Of a stretch of DNA of 64,000 bases, positions 22,349 through 35,099 are shown one piece after another; position 1 is the first letter of the stretch, and each line of letters starts with the position of its first letter. The notes below the pieces were generated by a model that worked only from the letters and a program-made list of their open reading frames with translations, searched no databases and was not told the origin of the DNA. The stretch is taken from positions 9,947,898 through 10,011,897 of the forward strand of contig JABACO010000005.1 in NCBI GenBank assembly GCA_013339895.1, given 5' to 3'. A program made the position numbers and the translations under genes. Source of the stretch: Ephydatia muelleri (taxonomy: Eukaryota > Porifera > Demospongiae > Spongillida > Spongillidae).

Positions 22349-23063
22349 ATGGACAACAGCGACTCAGATCGTCCTAAGAAGAAAAAAAAACACTCATCCA
22401 CTAAAAAGCGAGGGAAAGAAAAGGAAAAAGTACATAAACACCACCGCGACAAAAGCCATAAGCATAAGAAGAAATCGCAGGACTCGAGAGATCACGGAGA
22501 ACATTCACAGGCTTGTCCAAGCGTGCAATTGCCGTTACAGCCGCCTGCAGTTGAAGGTATCCGCAATAGTGGTAACTTGCTTTAGGTTCATGCAAGTGTG
22601 ACTGGCACGCGGGTATTGCGATGAAGGGTTTTTATTTTGGGCGGTTACTGTTCCACATCGCAGTGCATGCTCAGCTGGCCGGGTTCTAGGATACAATCTA
22701 TTTGGTGTCATGTGCAGAAACACAGATGAAAGCTCCGTCCAGAAGCTTTGTCCCTATGACCAAAGAGCAGTTTGAGAAACAGCAGAGCGTTGTTACACGG
22801 GTGTACGATCCAGACACTGGCAGACATAGGTGAGGTGATGGAGGGACCAATTGACTGTTTTCAAGGACATCATGCCATAGGTTAGTTAAGGGAACTGGAG
22901 AAATCATAGAAGAGATAGTCAGCAAAGAAAGACAAAAGCAAATCAACAAAGTGAGATCGAAAATATATGTGCTCATGGTGAAAATGCAAATTGTCTTCCA
23001 CGATAGCAAGCAACGCGAAATGAGGGTGTGTCCTTTCAAGCAGGGATGGCCAAGTTGCTCTAA
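22349..23063 (+). CDS. ARL6IP4: ARL6IP4-like (SRp25) protein
   Basis: Four exons (22349-22556, 22718-22829, 22881-22950, 23007-23063) give a protein of 148 residues. The N-terminus is a lysine- and histidine-rich, low-complexity stretch with KKKKKHSSTKK and HKHHRDKSHKHKKK. The conserved family core follows: VPMTKEQFEKQQSVV, VYDPDTGRHR, LVKGTGEIIEEIV and the ending INKQATRNEG. In vertebrates ADP-ribosylation factor-like 6-interacting protein 4 is a nuclear, splicing-associated SR-related protein. Phases are 1, 2 and 0, and all three introns are short. The gene starts 148 bp after the LTV1 stop in the same direction and lies tail-to-tail with the TEX11-like gene. The stop is at 23061-23063. Confidence 0.88.
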
Positions 23064-23637
23064 AAGTGCATTCTCTAACAAGTCAGCTCCGCATGTGTTC
23101 GTATGTAGGTGACTGCAGTTCTCATTGTGACACCAATAGAATCATGACCACACATGGTCATGCTTAATGCCATGCATTTGTGTTACTTTTTGATTGGAAT
23201 AGGAATATGGGGTGGAGTAGTGGGTGTGGCTAAATCAGACTCGTACGGGACTGTACCAGCAAACTAGGGAATTTGGAGGGAACGATATAAGTTCTCAGTG
23301 GGGGCTGGCCTAATGACCTTCAGAACTGTACTGTCAGCTGAAGCTCAGTGGGACTAAGGAAGATCTGCAACAATTAGTGGCATTCAAAAAGTCAAAATAT
23401 GTTATCTCTTGAAATATATGATCATGCATATCATGGATGTTGGTTGTGGTTAATTAACAATTTCTTTTACATCATTATTAACTTTCCTAGAGAATGTGTG
23501 TAAAACTGCCTTTAACATGTAAGCAGCCCACATTAAAGATGACTACACCATTTCAAATCAGCCTCATGTTAAAAAATGTCCTGCAATTAGTCTCTCTCTC
23601 TCTCTGTCTTCGGTTAAACCTATGCATACGACAGTCT
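23064..23637. other. Tail-to-tail interval between ARL6IP4 and TEX11 genes
   Basis: The 574 bp hold the 3' UTRs of both convergent genes. There is a short (CT)n run near 23590-23606. No other gene is visible. Confidence 0.5.
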
Positions 23638-23785
23638 TCATTTTATGGACTGGAGCCGTGAAAGGATCTCTGAATAAACATCTGTCATCTGGAAATTAAA
23701 CCACCAGCATAATAACATCACTTAATGAGTAACAGCACCACACAAACAGAGACAAAATAAACACCCACACACTAACATAAAACAT

Positions 23786-23843
<58 letters not shown>

Positions 23844-26800
23844 GCGCGACCTGTTCTTCATAATTAGGTTTCATTTGCGGTAAGTGTTTTAGAAACCTCA
23901 TCCCCATACTGCACCACTGCTCCGCTTCCTTGAAACGGAGGGAGCTGTATTGGTGGGTAGTATTGTCAATACCTAATGCATGTAAGCAATACCTGTAGAA
24001 GTGAATGCCACAATTCCATGCCTTTGTCAGGAACCATAATACCTCCATTTCTGGGAAGCTATTCTGAAACAAAGAAGGCATATTTTACCAAGTAGTGTTG
24101 ACAAATAAATATGTGATTCTGATATACAGTCATGCATGATTTTCAGACATACCCTTATTATGCATAGGCATGATCTCCTTTCTATAAGTACTGTAGTATT
24201 ATACACATAATATATGCTAAGTAATTAATGTCTTAGTCACTTGTATAATTACGAATATTAGAACTTGACTTGCATTACCAACATCAGTGAAGAAAATATT
24301 ATACTAGACCTCAATCAGTATCAGGTTGCACAATTCACATAACAAAAACGATTGAACTAGAACCTATATCAGTATCATTAAATTATCCAACGTATTACTC
24401 TAAGTAACAATTGCCTTTATAACCTTGTGTTGGGAGAGGGAAACATTTCACGGTTGATGAAAACCCTCTAATATCAAATTCAAATCATGATCTCCTCAGC
24501 TTAACTGCCTGCATTCTCAGTGGGGGAGCTTAAATTTAATGTCTAATGTCTTGGGTGTTATCGCGGGGGGTATGTTTGTACACATCTGGGTGTATGGAAA
24601 TTCAAATTAATGCCAGTTAGTTATTGTGCATCAGAACTAAAATCCGACAGCACACGAACATTTGACATGCATTTTAGCTCTGGGCTGAAATAGCTCAAAA
24701 TGCTATATGTGCTGTCGGATTTCGTTTCTGATACACAGTTACAAAGTGGCATTATTCTTAATGTCTGTACATCTAGGTGTACAAACGTACCCGGGATGAC
24801 ACCAGGACATTAGACAATGAGGTAAAAACATTAGTGAGGCATTTGTTAATTTTTTTACTTGTGAGCAAATGCTAATCGATGTGTATTTAGCCCTCTGGAC
24901 GGCCTTGGAATGGGTCATGTGCAATCTAAACATTAGACCTGGTTAATCCAAATTGCTCATATATATAAACCATATTAGTACCTTAGGCCTTGAGTCCAGT
25001 ACTTCCAGCACCTCAGTAAGCACATTCCAGCCCTGCTCTTTGCTGGCCATGTCACTGCTACTCTCAGCTCCCATGGTGAGCATAACAAGACTGTGGTAAC
25101 ACTTGCTGATGGGAGAATAACATAGCCAAAGTACATAGACGGTACTAATATAAATTACTAGCCTAAGAATATATTCAGAGCTAAATACACACCTAATAGC
25201 TTGCGAATGTCTATTTTGTTAGAACCACACAATCCAACCTTAGTCTGATAAAGTCAGCTTGCTTGACTTGGAGATGTTGTTGAATGGCCATTTTTAAACA
25301 TCGAATCCCAACACTGCCTGCTGTAGGAGGTCCCTGAATAGCCAAGGCTACAGAGAGGGGTTAGATGTATTCACTAACTACAATGAGAAATATACCAGAT
25401 GTGTCACCTGCAAAGGACTCATATGTCTTTGGATCAACATGAGAAATTGCTGTAACTTTGGTAACCAGCAAATCCAAATCAGGAAGTCCTAAATGTAGTT
25501 TGGCTTCAAACTCATAGAGTGTCAAGAGTGGAAGAGTGGGGTCGGTAGTGTCCATCCCACCATGGAGCCGCTGGTCAATAGCATTGAATCCTGAAACATG
25601 CTTCAGCACAGTCTCCAATGCCAAAGTCTAAACATCACCATTTGAAGCCACCAAGTGATATACCAACTGTAAAGACAACCTAACCACCCTTCAAATGGGG
25701 CTTACTTTCTCGTCTTGTTGTTTGGACGACCTTGCAAGATTGATACCAGCAGCTGCAGCCATGAGGTGACACGTCTTCTGTCGAGACAATACACTTGTCT
25801 CTGATGTCATCAGGTTTGAAAGCTGCAGTGTACAATAATTACAGCTGGGCCTGTGCGTCCATAGCTGTGCTCAACGTACCTCACCACAGGCATCAAAGAA
25901 TTGCCCCATTTCGTTGTAATTCTCTCCACACTGAAGTGCTAGGTTCCACGCTATTTTCATGAACCACAAGGCATCTGCCTCCCGTGAAGCACTTGATTGG
26001 AGGGTTTTGAATTTCTCCTGAGCTAGCTTCACATATGCCAGGAGACTTTGAAGGGTTGCACTGTAGAGGACACATGAATTTATGCACTGTAATGCAATCT
26101 CTTCATTAACATGACTTACACTTTTTCATTTCCAGGACTACTATCGTTCCCAAGGATAGTCAGCTTTAGTCTGATTAGGCACCTAAATTTACATAATGAC
26201 ACTAACTTACCCTGTTAATTGTATACACACAGATCAACACACAGCAACACATGTGTATGCAAATGCACAAGTGACAACACCAAGACCTTAAAGCTGTAAA
26301 GGTTTGCTGGGAGTTACAAGTATGATCAATGAGCTTTTCTAATGCAACAGTGGCAATATTCCGGTTGCTTTTCTACAAATCAAAACCCATGTTAATAACA
26401 GTCTTTCGACTGAAATTACTGAATACATGTACCTCAAAGGCCATCTGAGCTACAAGTGATACAAGTCCCAACATGTCTTCATTCTCTGCACTGCACTTAG
26501 CCATGGCAACAACTGCTTGAATGGCTGAAAATATGAACAAGGTTTTTAAATGAGAGGGGTTTGACGGAGACAATGTACCCTGCTCTTCTTTTCCAAGTAG
26601 CATTGCCAGCTTGAAGTCTAAGAAGTGGCAGAATGGTGACTCTAGGTCATGTTTCTTTGCCTGCTGGATCGCTTCAGCAGCCTACTTAAGGATCAATGCG
26701 TTGCATTTCTGGGGTAAGAGAACACAACAGCAGTGCTTACCTGTTCATACTCCTGAAGTTGGATGTAACAGGCTGCTCTGTTGCGCTATAAGGTGCAGGG

Positions 26801-29800
26801 TAATAAGATAGCGTATGAGGTAACTATGGGCTCCTACATAAAGGGAGAGGGTTTTGAAGTGCATATTTTACAACATTAAAAGGAGAACTATTGAACTTCA
26901 CTGCATGCAAGCCACACCCACTATGAAGATGTGGTTTAATCGGATAACCCCCAGCAAATGTCTAATGCATTAAAACTCGTTATTTGTTATTCCTATCTTG
27001 CTTATAGATATAGCAAAATGATTAGTCACAAGTGCTTAAATCAATAGGCAATATATTATAAATTGCATCACAATAAATACCAGTAATAGAAACCTGATTG
27101 AATTGACTGCCAAAGGTATCTTAATTAAACACCAGTCCTGTTTTTCATTGTTAGATATCTCAGTATACCCGTACCCAGTATAATTATAACTATCTTGAAG
27201 AAAATAAAATTATATCTCAACAGAAGTTAACCTTGCACCTCTGAGTCTGACAATCATAAAATAAGCTACAGATAATTACACGTTGGTACATAATCAATAT
27301 TTACCCTTGCCCCGTTTTGAAATACACATGTGCTCGTTTGAAAAGTGCTAACACTGAACACACAGCTGCACTTAGACAATGAGGTGAGTTCAAATATTTG
27401 TGAGAAAAAATGTTGCATACATTTTAGATGCATACACTTCCAAAAGTTACAGAACTCCCTACCTGAAGTTTGGCCACACCACTACCTCCCTCCTGCAAAG
27501 GGAAGATGCTAAGAGAATAGTTATACCAGCACACCGCTTCTTTGAAGTCAGAGGCCTGCAAACCAGTTATTGTCCATTCAAACTGAGTCATCAGTTGCAT
27601 GCAGCACCTGCCTCGTAAGCCTTGGCAGCCTGCTCCCAAATCACAACATGGAATCGTTTCTTGGTTTTGATATCCATGGGATCTCCGGTGTTGTGGGCTT
27701 ATAGAGCACATCTTTGTGATACTAAGACTTGCAGAGTCTGGGAAACACAACCTACCAATGATGCAATCCTCAACTAACTGCTTTGCCTCACTGTTCTGAC
27801 TGCTATTCAAAAGAATATCCTGAAAAAAAATCGAGGGCCGGGGAGATGGGTGTAGGCACATTATACATTTTAACATGTAGCATGCATTGTTACCAAATGA
27901 AGTAGGTGGATTTCGTGCACATCAGGAGTGCCCTGGAACCTCTTCTCCAACAGTTGAATGCCAATTGATGCTAACTGCTGCCTGGTGTACAGCAATGATA
28001 CAATGAAAAACTAACATTAAATGGGTACAATTGAATATTGTCACTTAAGCCATGTCATGCTGCTCTACATGCATCCCCCTCACTGGTTATGTTGAGCAGC
28101 TAGTCGTACAAGGTTCAGTGCTGACTCTACACTGAGATCTGGGTGCTGAAGTGTGTCTTTGAAAGCTGCATAAAACAAAAATCAAATGCAAATCACAATG
28201 AATTGAACATCAAACTACAGCAGTGCACATTGTAGTAGACGTGCAATAAAAAATAATGAGCATCAGGTGTCCAAAGCCAATCAAGCTTAGTGTAGCATGT
28301 GGAGACTGAATTTCAGTAAAATTGAATGTAAGATTATTTTTTAGTTACAGATGTACATGTACAGATCAACCATATTGTATTACACTAGATGATACATTTT
28401 CATGTGCACTTAGTACAAAGAACAAATAGCACATTGCAATGTGCTTGCATAGAAATATTACATAAATGCGGGAGAGGATAGGGGCTATTGGCTTGTGCAG
28501 TACTTACTGAGCATACATTGTACATCTATGATATTACATGGATAGGATGGTGAGTGATAATAACGAATAGCGCAAAATTGAACTACATATAAGATTATTT
28601 GCATACAGTAATTTTTTTCTCATTGTTCAAGTTATAAAAACGAAAATTTCTTACTCAAATATAATGGAATATATGAAAATACCGCACAGTGAAATTTTTT
28701 TGACAGGAAATTTAATTAATGAAAAAAAAAAAGGGCGAATTATGGTGCATGCACAAATAGTGACCTACCAGTAATTAGCCTCTCATCTCCATTGTCATAT
28801 TGCAATAGAATGTTGGACTTAAGCACAAGACCAGCAGGATGGTTGTGCTCTGAATTTGCCAAACTGATGGCATTCAGAGCTTTCTGCCAGTACAAGGATC
28901 CACCCCACTGCAAGTATGCATTAGCCAGAAGACGCAGAGTGCGAGCCTGTATGTTTAGTCCCCAAACATGAGCGCAATATGCATGGCATATTCATCTTAG
29001 ACAAACCTGCTTCATTGCACCCACAGAAGTACAACCTCGTCCAATATCATAGCTCTCTCTGAATGGAGAGGCTTAATAAATGTATTAGTCTGTATAGCTG
29101 AGCTGCTGCTACTCACTTCAGCCATATAACACTGCTTTGGAAACTCTCTTTCTGAAATTCATCCAGCCCTAGGTTATAACACAGCAATGTGAGATATGCA
29201 GTCTGCAATGTGAATAGGTCGCCATTTGATGAAAAAAGATACACACATACATTTATATACACAGACCTCTTTTTCTAAAAGATGTAGTAATTCTTTTGCT
29301 TGTTGAATAAACCTTATGGCTGCGTCATGCTGTCCCAAACCTAGCAACTGAATGTCGTTTGTTGTGACATTGGAATAAGCACATTTTTCTCTTACAGCCT
29401 CTGCTCTGGAACATAGTATCCTGAATAAGGACTTCAAGTTTGAAGGTTCTTTGCACAGTGCAGGGAAATTTGCATTGAACTTTTCCCAGCACTAGAAACA
29501 TTTTAACTCGAAGCATTGACACTGTTACCTTAGAAACCACTGCAAACCTCGATTGCTAGCTGAAGAGCTGTGTCAGCCATTGTGGGGTTATTGCAATCTG
29601 GAAGATGGGGTATTGGCTAGACAAATTGAACTAAACACCAGTTACCTACCAAGCCAAGCTCTTCCTGCTTTGGTAGCCATCTATGTGTCATTTGATATTT
29701 ACATATGCAAGTTACTCTCAATATGTATGTGTGCACCTACGGCCAGCTGCTTCTGATATATGTTCTCTGTCTGCTCTGAAGGGGTACACATGAACACCAC

Positions 29801-30313
29801 ATTGCATGCTATATGACGTACTGGAAAAAAAAAAAAGAAAATAAGACCAGTGCTTCGTATGTACATATAATTCTCTGAGCATTCAATCACTACCCGGCTT
29901 ACATTGCGCGTTTAGAGGTGAGGAGATGGCTGTGGCTGACTTGAGAGCAACGCTCTTATTCCACAAAGCCACACCTGACGTGTGCAGCTGGAAGGCCAAG
30001 TTCTTTTGTTCCTTCTGCGCATTGTCTAGACTAGCGCAGGCTTCTAACAACTGCAAAGCTTTCTCCGACAAAGCCGACAACTTGTCATCGTCATGACTTG
30101 AAACCAACTCTTTTAATACGTCTGCGCGCAAGTGGATGGATAGTGTATGGAACGACAGGGGTCGAGGCAACTAAATAAATGACTACCTTGAAGTTGCACT
30201 GCCTTCTCCATAAGCTGATCCAAAAGGTGCCAACCCGCGCAATTTGTAATGCAGCTGTATAGAATGGCAAATCAATTAGATAATAGTGTACACCTGCGAG
30301 GCTGCGATGACAT
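23638..30313 (-). CDS. TEX11: TEX11/SPO22/ZIP4-like meiosis protein
   Basis: Twenty-seven exons, all in phase, sum to 2751 bp and 916 residues, close to vertebrate TEX11 (about 940). Exons (gene order): 30313-30294, 30254-30187, 30121-29903, 29820-29741, 29616-29548, 29491-29267, 29202-29117, 29058-29007, 28946-28769, 28165-28084, 27981-27894, 27819-27756, 27682-27612, 27555-27463, 26785-26741, 26681-26579, 26524-26433, 26372-26287, 26182-26120, 26060-25880, 25822-25706, 25627-25408, 25347-25239, 25105-24982, 24063-23993, 23944-23851, 23688-23638. Family blocks include LAFQLHTSGVALWNKSV, RHIAC, ESYDIGRG, RNRAACYIQLQEYEQA, DALWFMKIAWNLALQC, LLTLYEFEAKL, LWFLTKAWNCGIHFY, EAEQWCSMGMRFLKHL and a final YSEILSRL. 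SPO22/ZIP4 proteins are TPR-helical and act at crossover sites during meiosis with the synaptonemal complex. The exon beginning at 27682 ends with a GC donor. Start and stop codons are both present. Confidence 0.9.
23786..23848. repeat. (CA)n microsatellite in last TEX11 intron
   Basis: A perfect CA run of about 55 bp, with CG repeats at its 3' end, fills much of the 162-bp final intron of the TEX11-like gene. In the sense of the gene it is GCGCGC(GT)n immediately after the donor at 23849-23850. Confidence 0.9.
24538..24818. mobile_element. 281-bp hairpin MITE in a TEX11 intron
   Basis: Outer ends AATGTCTAATGTC (24538-24550) and the complement of GACATTAGACAAT (24806-24818) are inverted repeats. 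A second, inner hairpin (about 24632-24741) pairs ATCAGAACTAAAATCCGACAGCAC-like sequence with its complement around a GCATTTTAGC loop. The whole is nearly palindromic. A related half-copy lies at 41877-42001. It has no coding capacity. Confidence 0.7.
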
Positions 30314-30441
30314 GTTTCATGCATATATACTTAACAGTACGTAGCATTGATCTGAAAGTGTAAGGCTTTGCCGCTGTGCTTGCACACATTCTGACTGCAG
30401 CATGGGATGGATACGTGTATGTAGAGATTGTGTGACAGTCT

Positions 30442-30525
<84 letters not shown>

Positions 30526-31300
30526 GTGTGTGTTTGTGTGTCTTGGATGATTGAACATGCGTACAACTTTGCAAGTTCATGCATGAACATGAACATGCAA
30601 TTTTTTTTGGAACAACGTGCATGAACATGCATGGCTTTTAAAAACTGTCGTGCATGCAAGATTTCCCACCCTGGGTACGACGACAGGTTGCTAGCCATTC
30701 CAAATAGGGCAGGAAGGTCCACCCTTCTACATCAAACATGTAACTTCTAATTTAACAATGGATATCAATGGTAGAAACGTTGCGGCAACAATTTGCATTA
30801 TAGGGTTGACCTCAGAGAAAAATGATCAACCTAGCTACAATGAACAGCTGTAGAAGCTAACATGTAGAAGATCACATACGGTACATGCTATTGCACGTAA
30901 AAATGGCGGGTAAAAGCACGCGCTCGGGCCGTGTTAAAAACCACACCGTTTGAAGTTAATCGCAAGCCAGTTGATGGAACCAATGCAAAGTGAACCTTGG
31001 TGGCCGGTGCCTCGATCATAATCACCTCTTGAGGTGTGCCTCCATCTTAAATATTGCAAGTGGATCTCAACTGCGAATGCAGTTAAGGTATCAATATCGG
31101 ATCGGTCTTACTTTAAAAAGAGAAAGTAAGTTTGATAAATAGCGCTGGATTGTGTGAATGGCGTTATCATATACATTATGTACAGATGCTAGTAAGGATA
31201 TGGTAGATATATATGTTAATTGACAGGTGTTATTGGCTTTATGATATTACTGTGTGTGTATGCAGGGTATCTCACAATTGTCTGAACTATTTTAAATGGT
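30314..31300. other. Upstream region of TEX11, no further gene seen
   Basis: This interval contains the TEX11 promoter side, including a long (TG)n run. A tiny frame starting at 30904 (MAGKSTRSGRVKN) has no support as a gene. Nothing else is recognised. Confidence 0.4.
30444..30535 (+). repeat. (TG)n microsatellite upstream of TEX11
   Basis: About 90 bp of TG repeats, with one CG and one TT interruption near the end, lie 130 bp upstream of the TEX11 start codon (the gene runs leftward). It is in the promoter or 5' UTR. Confidence 0.9.
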
Positions 31301-33290
31301 CTGTCCGTATCAACGTTGTCCTATTTACAAACAGCTCTATGCATGTATCGTTGACATAAAGTTAACGAGTAGCAAAGGAGTCTTGAAACTTTTACATATT
31401 GTGACGGTGGTCGAGACGCACGATGGGACCTCAAGTCTGCTACAGCATCGAGGAAGAATATTGCAATGTGGTGGTCAGCAGCAATATCAAGGTCCATGCA
31501 CTAACAGAGATGCTTTTTTCATCTGCGATATTGAAGTTTTTATCATTGTTTCAATTTTTTAAGTTATAAAGGTTAATTATTTCAATTTATTTGGTACCGC
31601 CTTGATTTTTTTCCACCATAATCGGTTCTTTGCGATTTGATCCATCCATAACAACTTCCGCATAGACCTTTTGCAGTGTTCCTTTCTTAAACGACATGTT
31701 TCTTAAGTTTTTTTTTAACCTTTTTAACATGGCTTGAGTCATCAGCTGTAAAACCAACAATGAAATATCAAACAATTCACCCTTTTTTATAATATAGCTA
31801 CTTCCACTGAGAACACAGGTCTCGGAGACAACGATTGCAGTACTAGCGAAGAGCAAAAGGCCTCGGGCCCTAACTGAGGAACAAAAGCTAGATATTCTCA
31901 TCACATACAACTCAATACAAGCTGAAGATGTGAAGGAACAATTAAGTAATCCGGGACACTACCAACAGGTAGCAGAATTACAGTGAGGTTGTCTATCGTG
32001 ATGTTCTCAGTGGAATTGGCACCATCAGCAAGAGCCATGCCACTTGCCAATCGCCGTCCTAAACAACAGCGTATATCTAAGTTTATGGAGGTTCTCCTTG
32101 CAGTTTGTACACTTTTGTTAGAGAAACCTGCAAAGAACAAGCAGGTTTGTACCGGATTATTCAATTGTTCTTTTGTATCTTTGGCTTGCGTTGATTATGT
32201 GATTATGTGTAACTTTTGTTCCTCATTTAGGGCCCAAGGCCATTTGCTCTTCAGAACTGCAATCGTTATTAGGATTGGGTTTCTCTCCTCATTCTCTCGC
32301 CAGCACAGTGCAGCAGTGTGCAGCAGATTATAATTTTCTCCACAGGTCGGACAAATGTCAGACCAACAAGGATTTTGTTCGAACATGGCTGGACATCAAC
32401 AGAATTATATTCAAGTAGTGTATGTGTGTGCGTGTATTGCCTTTGTTTGTTTATGAGGATATTCAGTCTCATTGCATGGTAACACACATAACTTAAAGAT
32501 GATATCACAGGCACAAGTAATCATGAACAAGAAAGTTGTTCCGATTCTCCAAGCTAATAACATCGTCAGTCACTGTATCAGATGCACACATTGCCCTGGA
32601 ACAGAACCACTGAATGAGGCGCTTGAAGCCTTCATGGAGAGAACGCTGTAGACACTGTCAGTACCTTGAGACCTGTATGGTATCTGTTGATGGGTTTCTT
32701 GATGGGTTTATAGCTGCTTTGCAGAAATTGCATGATTTGATTGCACAGAATTAAGCTAAGCTTTCTAGCAGAGGTAAAAGAAAGCCTTTCTCTTTGAAAG
32801 TTCATACGCATTGCAGACTTTTCAGAGAACTACTAGTTTTGTTGTTTAAGGTGGGTGCAATAATTTCATTGGAACAATCTGCAACCAACAGTCCATCTTT
32901 TTCTTTGTTACTTGCAAAATAGTTATGGAAATAGATAGTGTCTTTCAAAGTCATTTGTGAGAACAGGGATCATGATACTATTGCTGTACACCTATTCCAA
33001 CGCAGGTTAGTTTCATTTCTAGCAGAGCATTTTGGAACAAAAGCTGAAGAATTATCTACATATCTGATTGTTGTACTGGTAGTACAAGAACTGCTACAAC
33101 TTCACAAACTTGAGTCAGGAAAAGATTTTGGCTCTGCCCAAATGATGGTCCCCAACAGTGGCCCAACAGACAAATGGTGTAAAATGCATGATAATGGGTG
33201 CTGTGTGCATGAGGAATACAGACAAGACAAGAGTTTGTTCAAGTTGCTGCTGCAATTAAAGCTGCTGCTGTAGGGTGGGCCGGAGGAGGC
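31301..33290. other. Unassigned region, likely decayed repeats
   Basis: Short frames occur on both strands (for example a minus-strand tail reading FKKGTLQKVYAEVV near 31640, and a plus-strand stretch with WCKMHDNGCCVHEEY near 33175) but none can be tied to a family or joined by splice sites. I regard this as decayed mobile-element sequence without firm evidence. Confidence 0.35.
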
Positions 33291-33294
33291 TGGT

Positions 33295-33850
33295 GAATGT
33301 AGGTTCGGAAAGCTGAGCTGTGCCATCGATCTTGGTGGATCACAGGCCAGCCTTTGCAGCTGCAGTGGTGGTCCCTATCCGGAAGCTGTGTGTGTAGAAA
33401 TGGGAAGGGTAAATTATGGGGACCATGCCGATATAATGAGATAACTGCATGATCTCACATGCTAGCCCACTTAACCACCATTGCATCAATGTCTACATTC
33501 ATCATGTTGCCTTCATTCTGGCTATGCTCTTCATCTGTTCCCAGACTTCATTCCGACCTACAGGAGGCATGCATTGCGTCTATTATATCTGCTGCTACCA
33601 ACAATGGACTAGTGACTGGAAATGAAGTCTGAGAATCTTCTTCAAGTGAATATTGAGTAGCAGTAGTCTTTGGGGTCAAGGACAGACGAATAGTTTGATT
33701 ATGATGAGGATCCAGTGTGCTGGATATAATATGTATAAGGACTGTGGAATGCTTTGCAAACTGGAGCTGAGTAATCCCACTGATGAATAAGTCTTCTTTT
33801 GTTTTGTTCAATTTGACCATTGCCTGCATGAAAGGGTAAGACTGTTTCAC
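33295..33850 (-). pseudogene. Tyrosine recombinase fragment of a mobile element
   Basis: On the minus strand, near 33405-33330, the translation contains HSFRIGTTTAAAKAGL-like residues, the second-arginine block (H-x-x-R) of the tyrosine recombinases carried by DIRS, Ngaro and Crypton elements. Upstream (33850 down to 33548) is a 100-residue frame that fits the same domain only loosely. Frames are broken and the final tyrosine is not evident. It may be the distal part of the DIRS-like remnant at 35650-36983, separated by other insertions. Confidence 0.5.
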
Positions 33851-35099
33851 ACCCTATAGTAAAGCTTAGTTAACCTCTAATGAAACTAATTTTTTAAGTA
33901 TGCTATTTATCTTCAAGTTCCTTGTTCTGCCCTTCTTATCATGCAGTTTGTCATTGAGGATTTCAGAGGACGAATGGATGCAAGAAACATACTAACCCAT
34001 GCATACCCATATAAACTTGCATGATCTATGTGCATGTACAGTTTCCAACTAGCACTCATTCTCATCAATTTAATGGCCTGCTCTATCGCTCTGTTACGAA
34101 GCGATTTTACATTTATACTTTAACTACTTGTTCATAATGGCCAAACACACTGGAGTTCATTTGTAGGCTTGTAGCAGGTTATGAATAAATATGCTAATGC
34201 AATATTTTCAATACCATACATTTTCCAGCAACAAAGTACACAGTATTTTGTGACTCTATGTATTTGGTGTTGTTGTGAGTCCGTATGCACAAGGTTTTCT
34301 TCCTCATTGATGAGTTGTAAGTAGATTGGAAAGGGATCGAATCCATTTGCACCCCGCCTCCATAGTCTTTCATTGAAGTGGGGCGTGATCAAAGTTGGTG
34401 TTGTCTATGTGTAAACAGGAGCTTAACGATGTGTTAAAACAGCATATATCTTAATTCTTTCACCCTCATGTAAGCCGTAAGAACATGAATATCTTATCAC
34501 AACATCACACAGATCACTTTTACTAGCACATATGTATATCTAGCTGCAGCACTAGTGCCACAATCTAGTAAACCTGATACGTAGTAACTGACACGCACAT
34601 GTCATGTAATATAGCAGTCAACAAACAACATGGACTATAACACATATCACAGTACATGCAGATGCACATAGAGTATGGAGGGTCCCTTTTTATACATTTG
34701 GGGCGCATGTGAATAATTGTAAGCACCCCGAAATGTGCAATGAAATAGTGCGACTCTGGCCCTTTACATGAGCGGATATCACACAAATGCTTTGCTGTAC
34801 ATATCATCGCTGTGTAGAGGTAACCCTGTGGATGCTGGATGATTCACTCCAACTGCTCCTGGTTCCATCATGTTTTTGTATAAGTAAAAGAATGTTAATA
34901 AATTACTGCAGCATATATGTCATGTGCCGTTTGATGATCTTTTCCTTAAATTAATTTAACCGTCTCTTCCTCAAGCCATTTCCACACATCTGCTTTTGGG
35001 TTATTGTAAATGCAGTATAAATCGCTTAAACCTAGGGATGTGCCGCCACTGTAAAGCGATGCACTCCATTAGGACAATTACGATACCCAATTTGGTAAT

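Noticed and set aside
31296..31562. Plus-strand 88-residue frame
   Set aside because: No domain, no matching splice sites and no neighbouring exon could be found.
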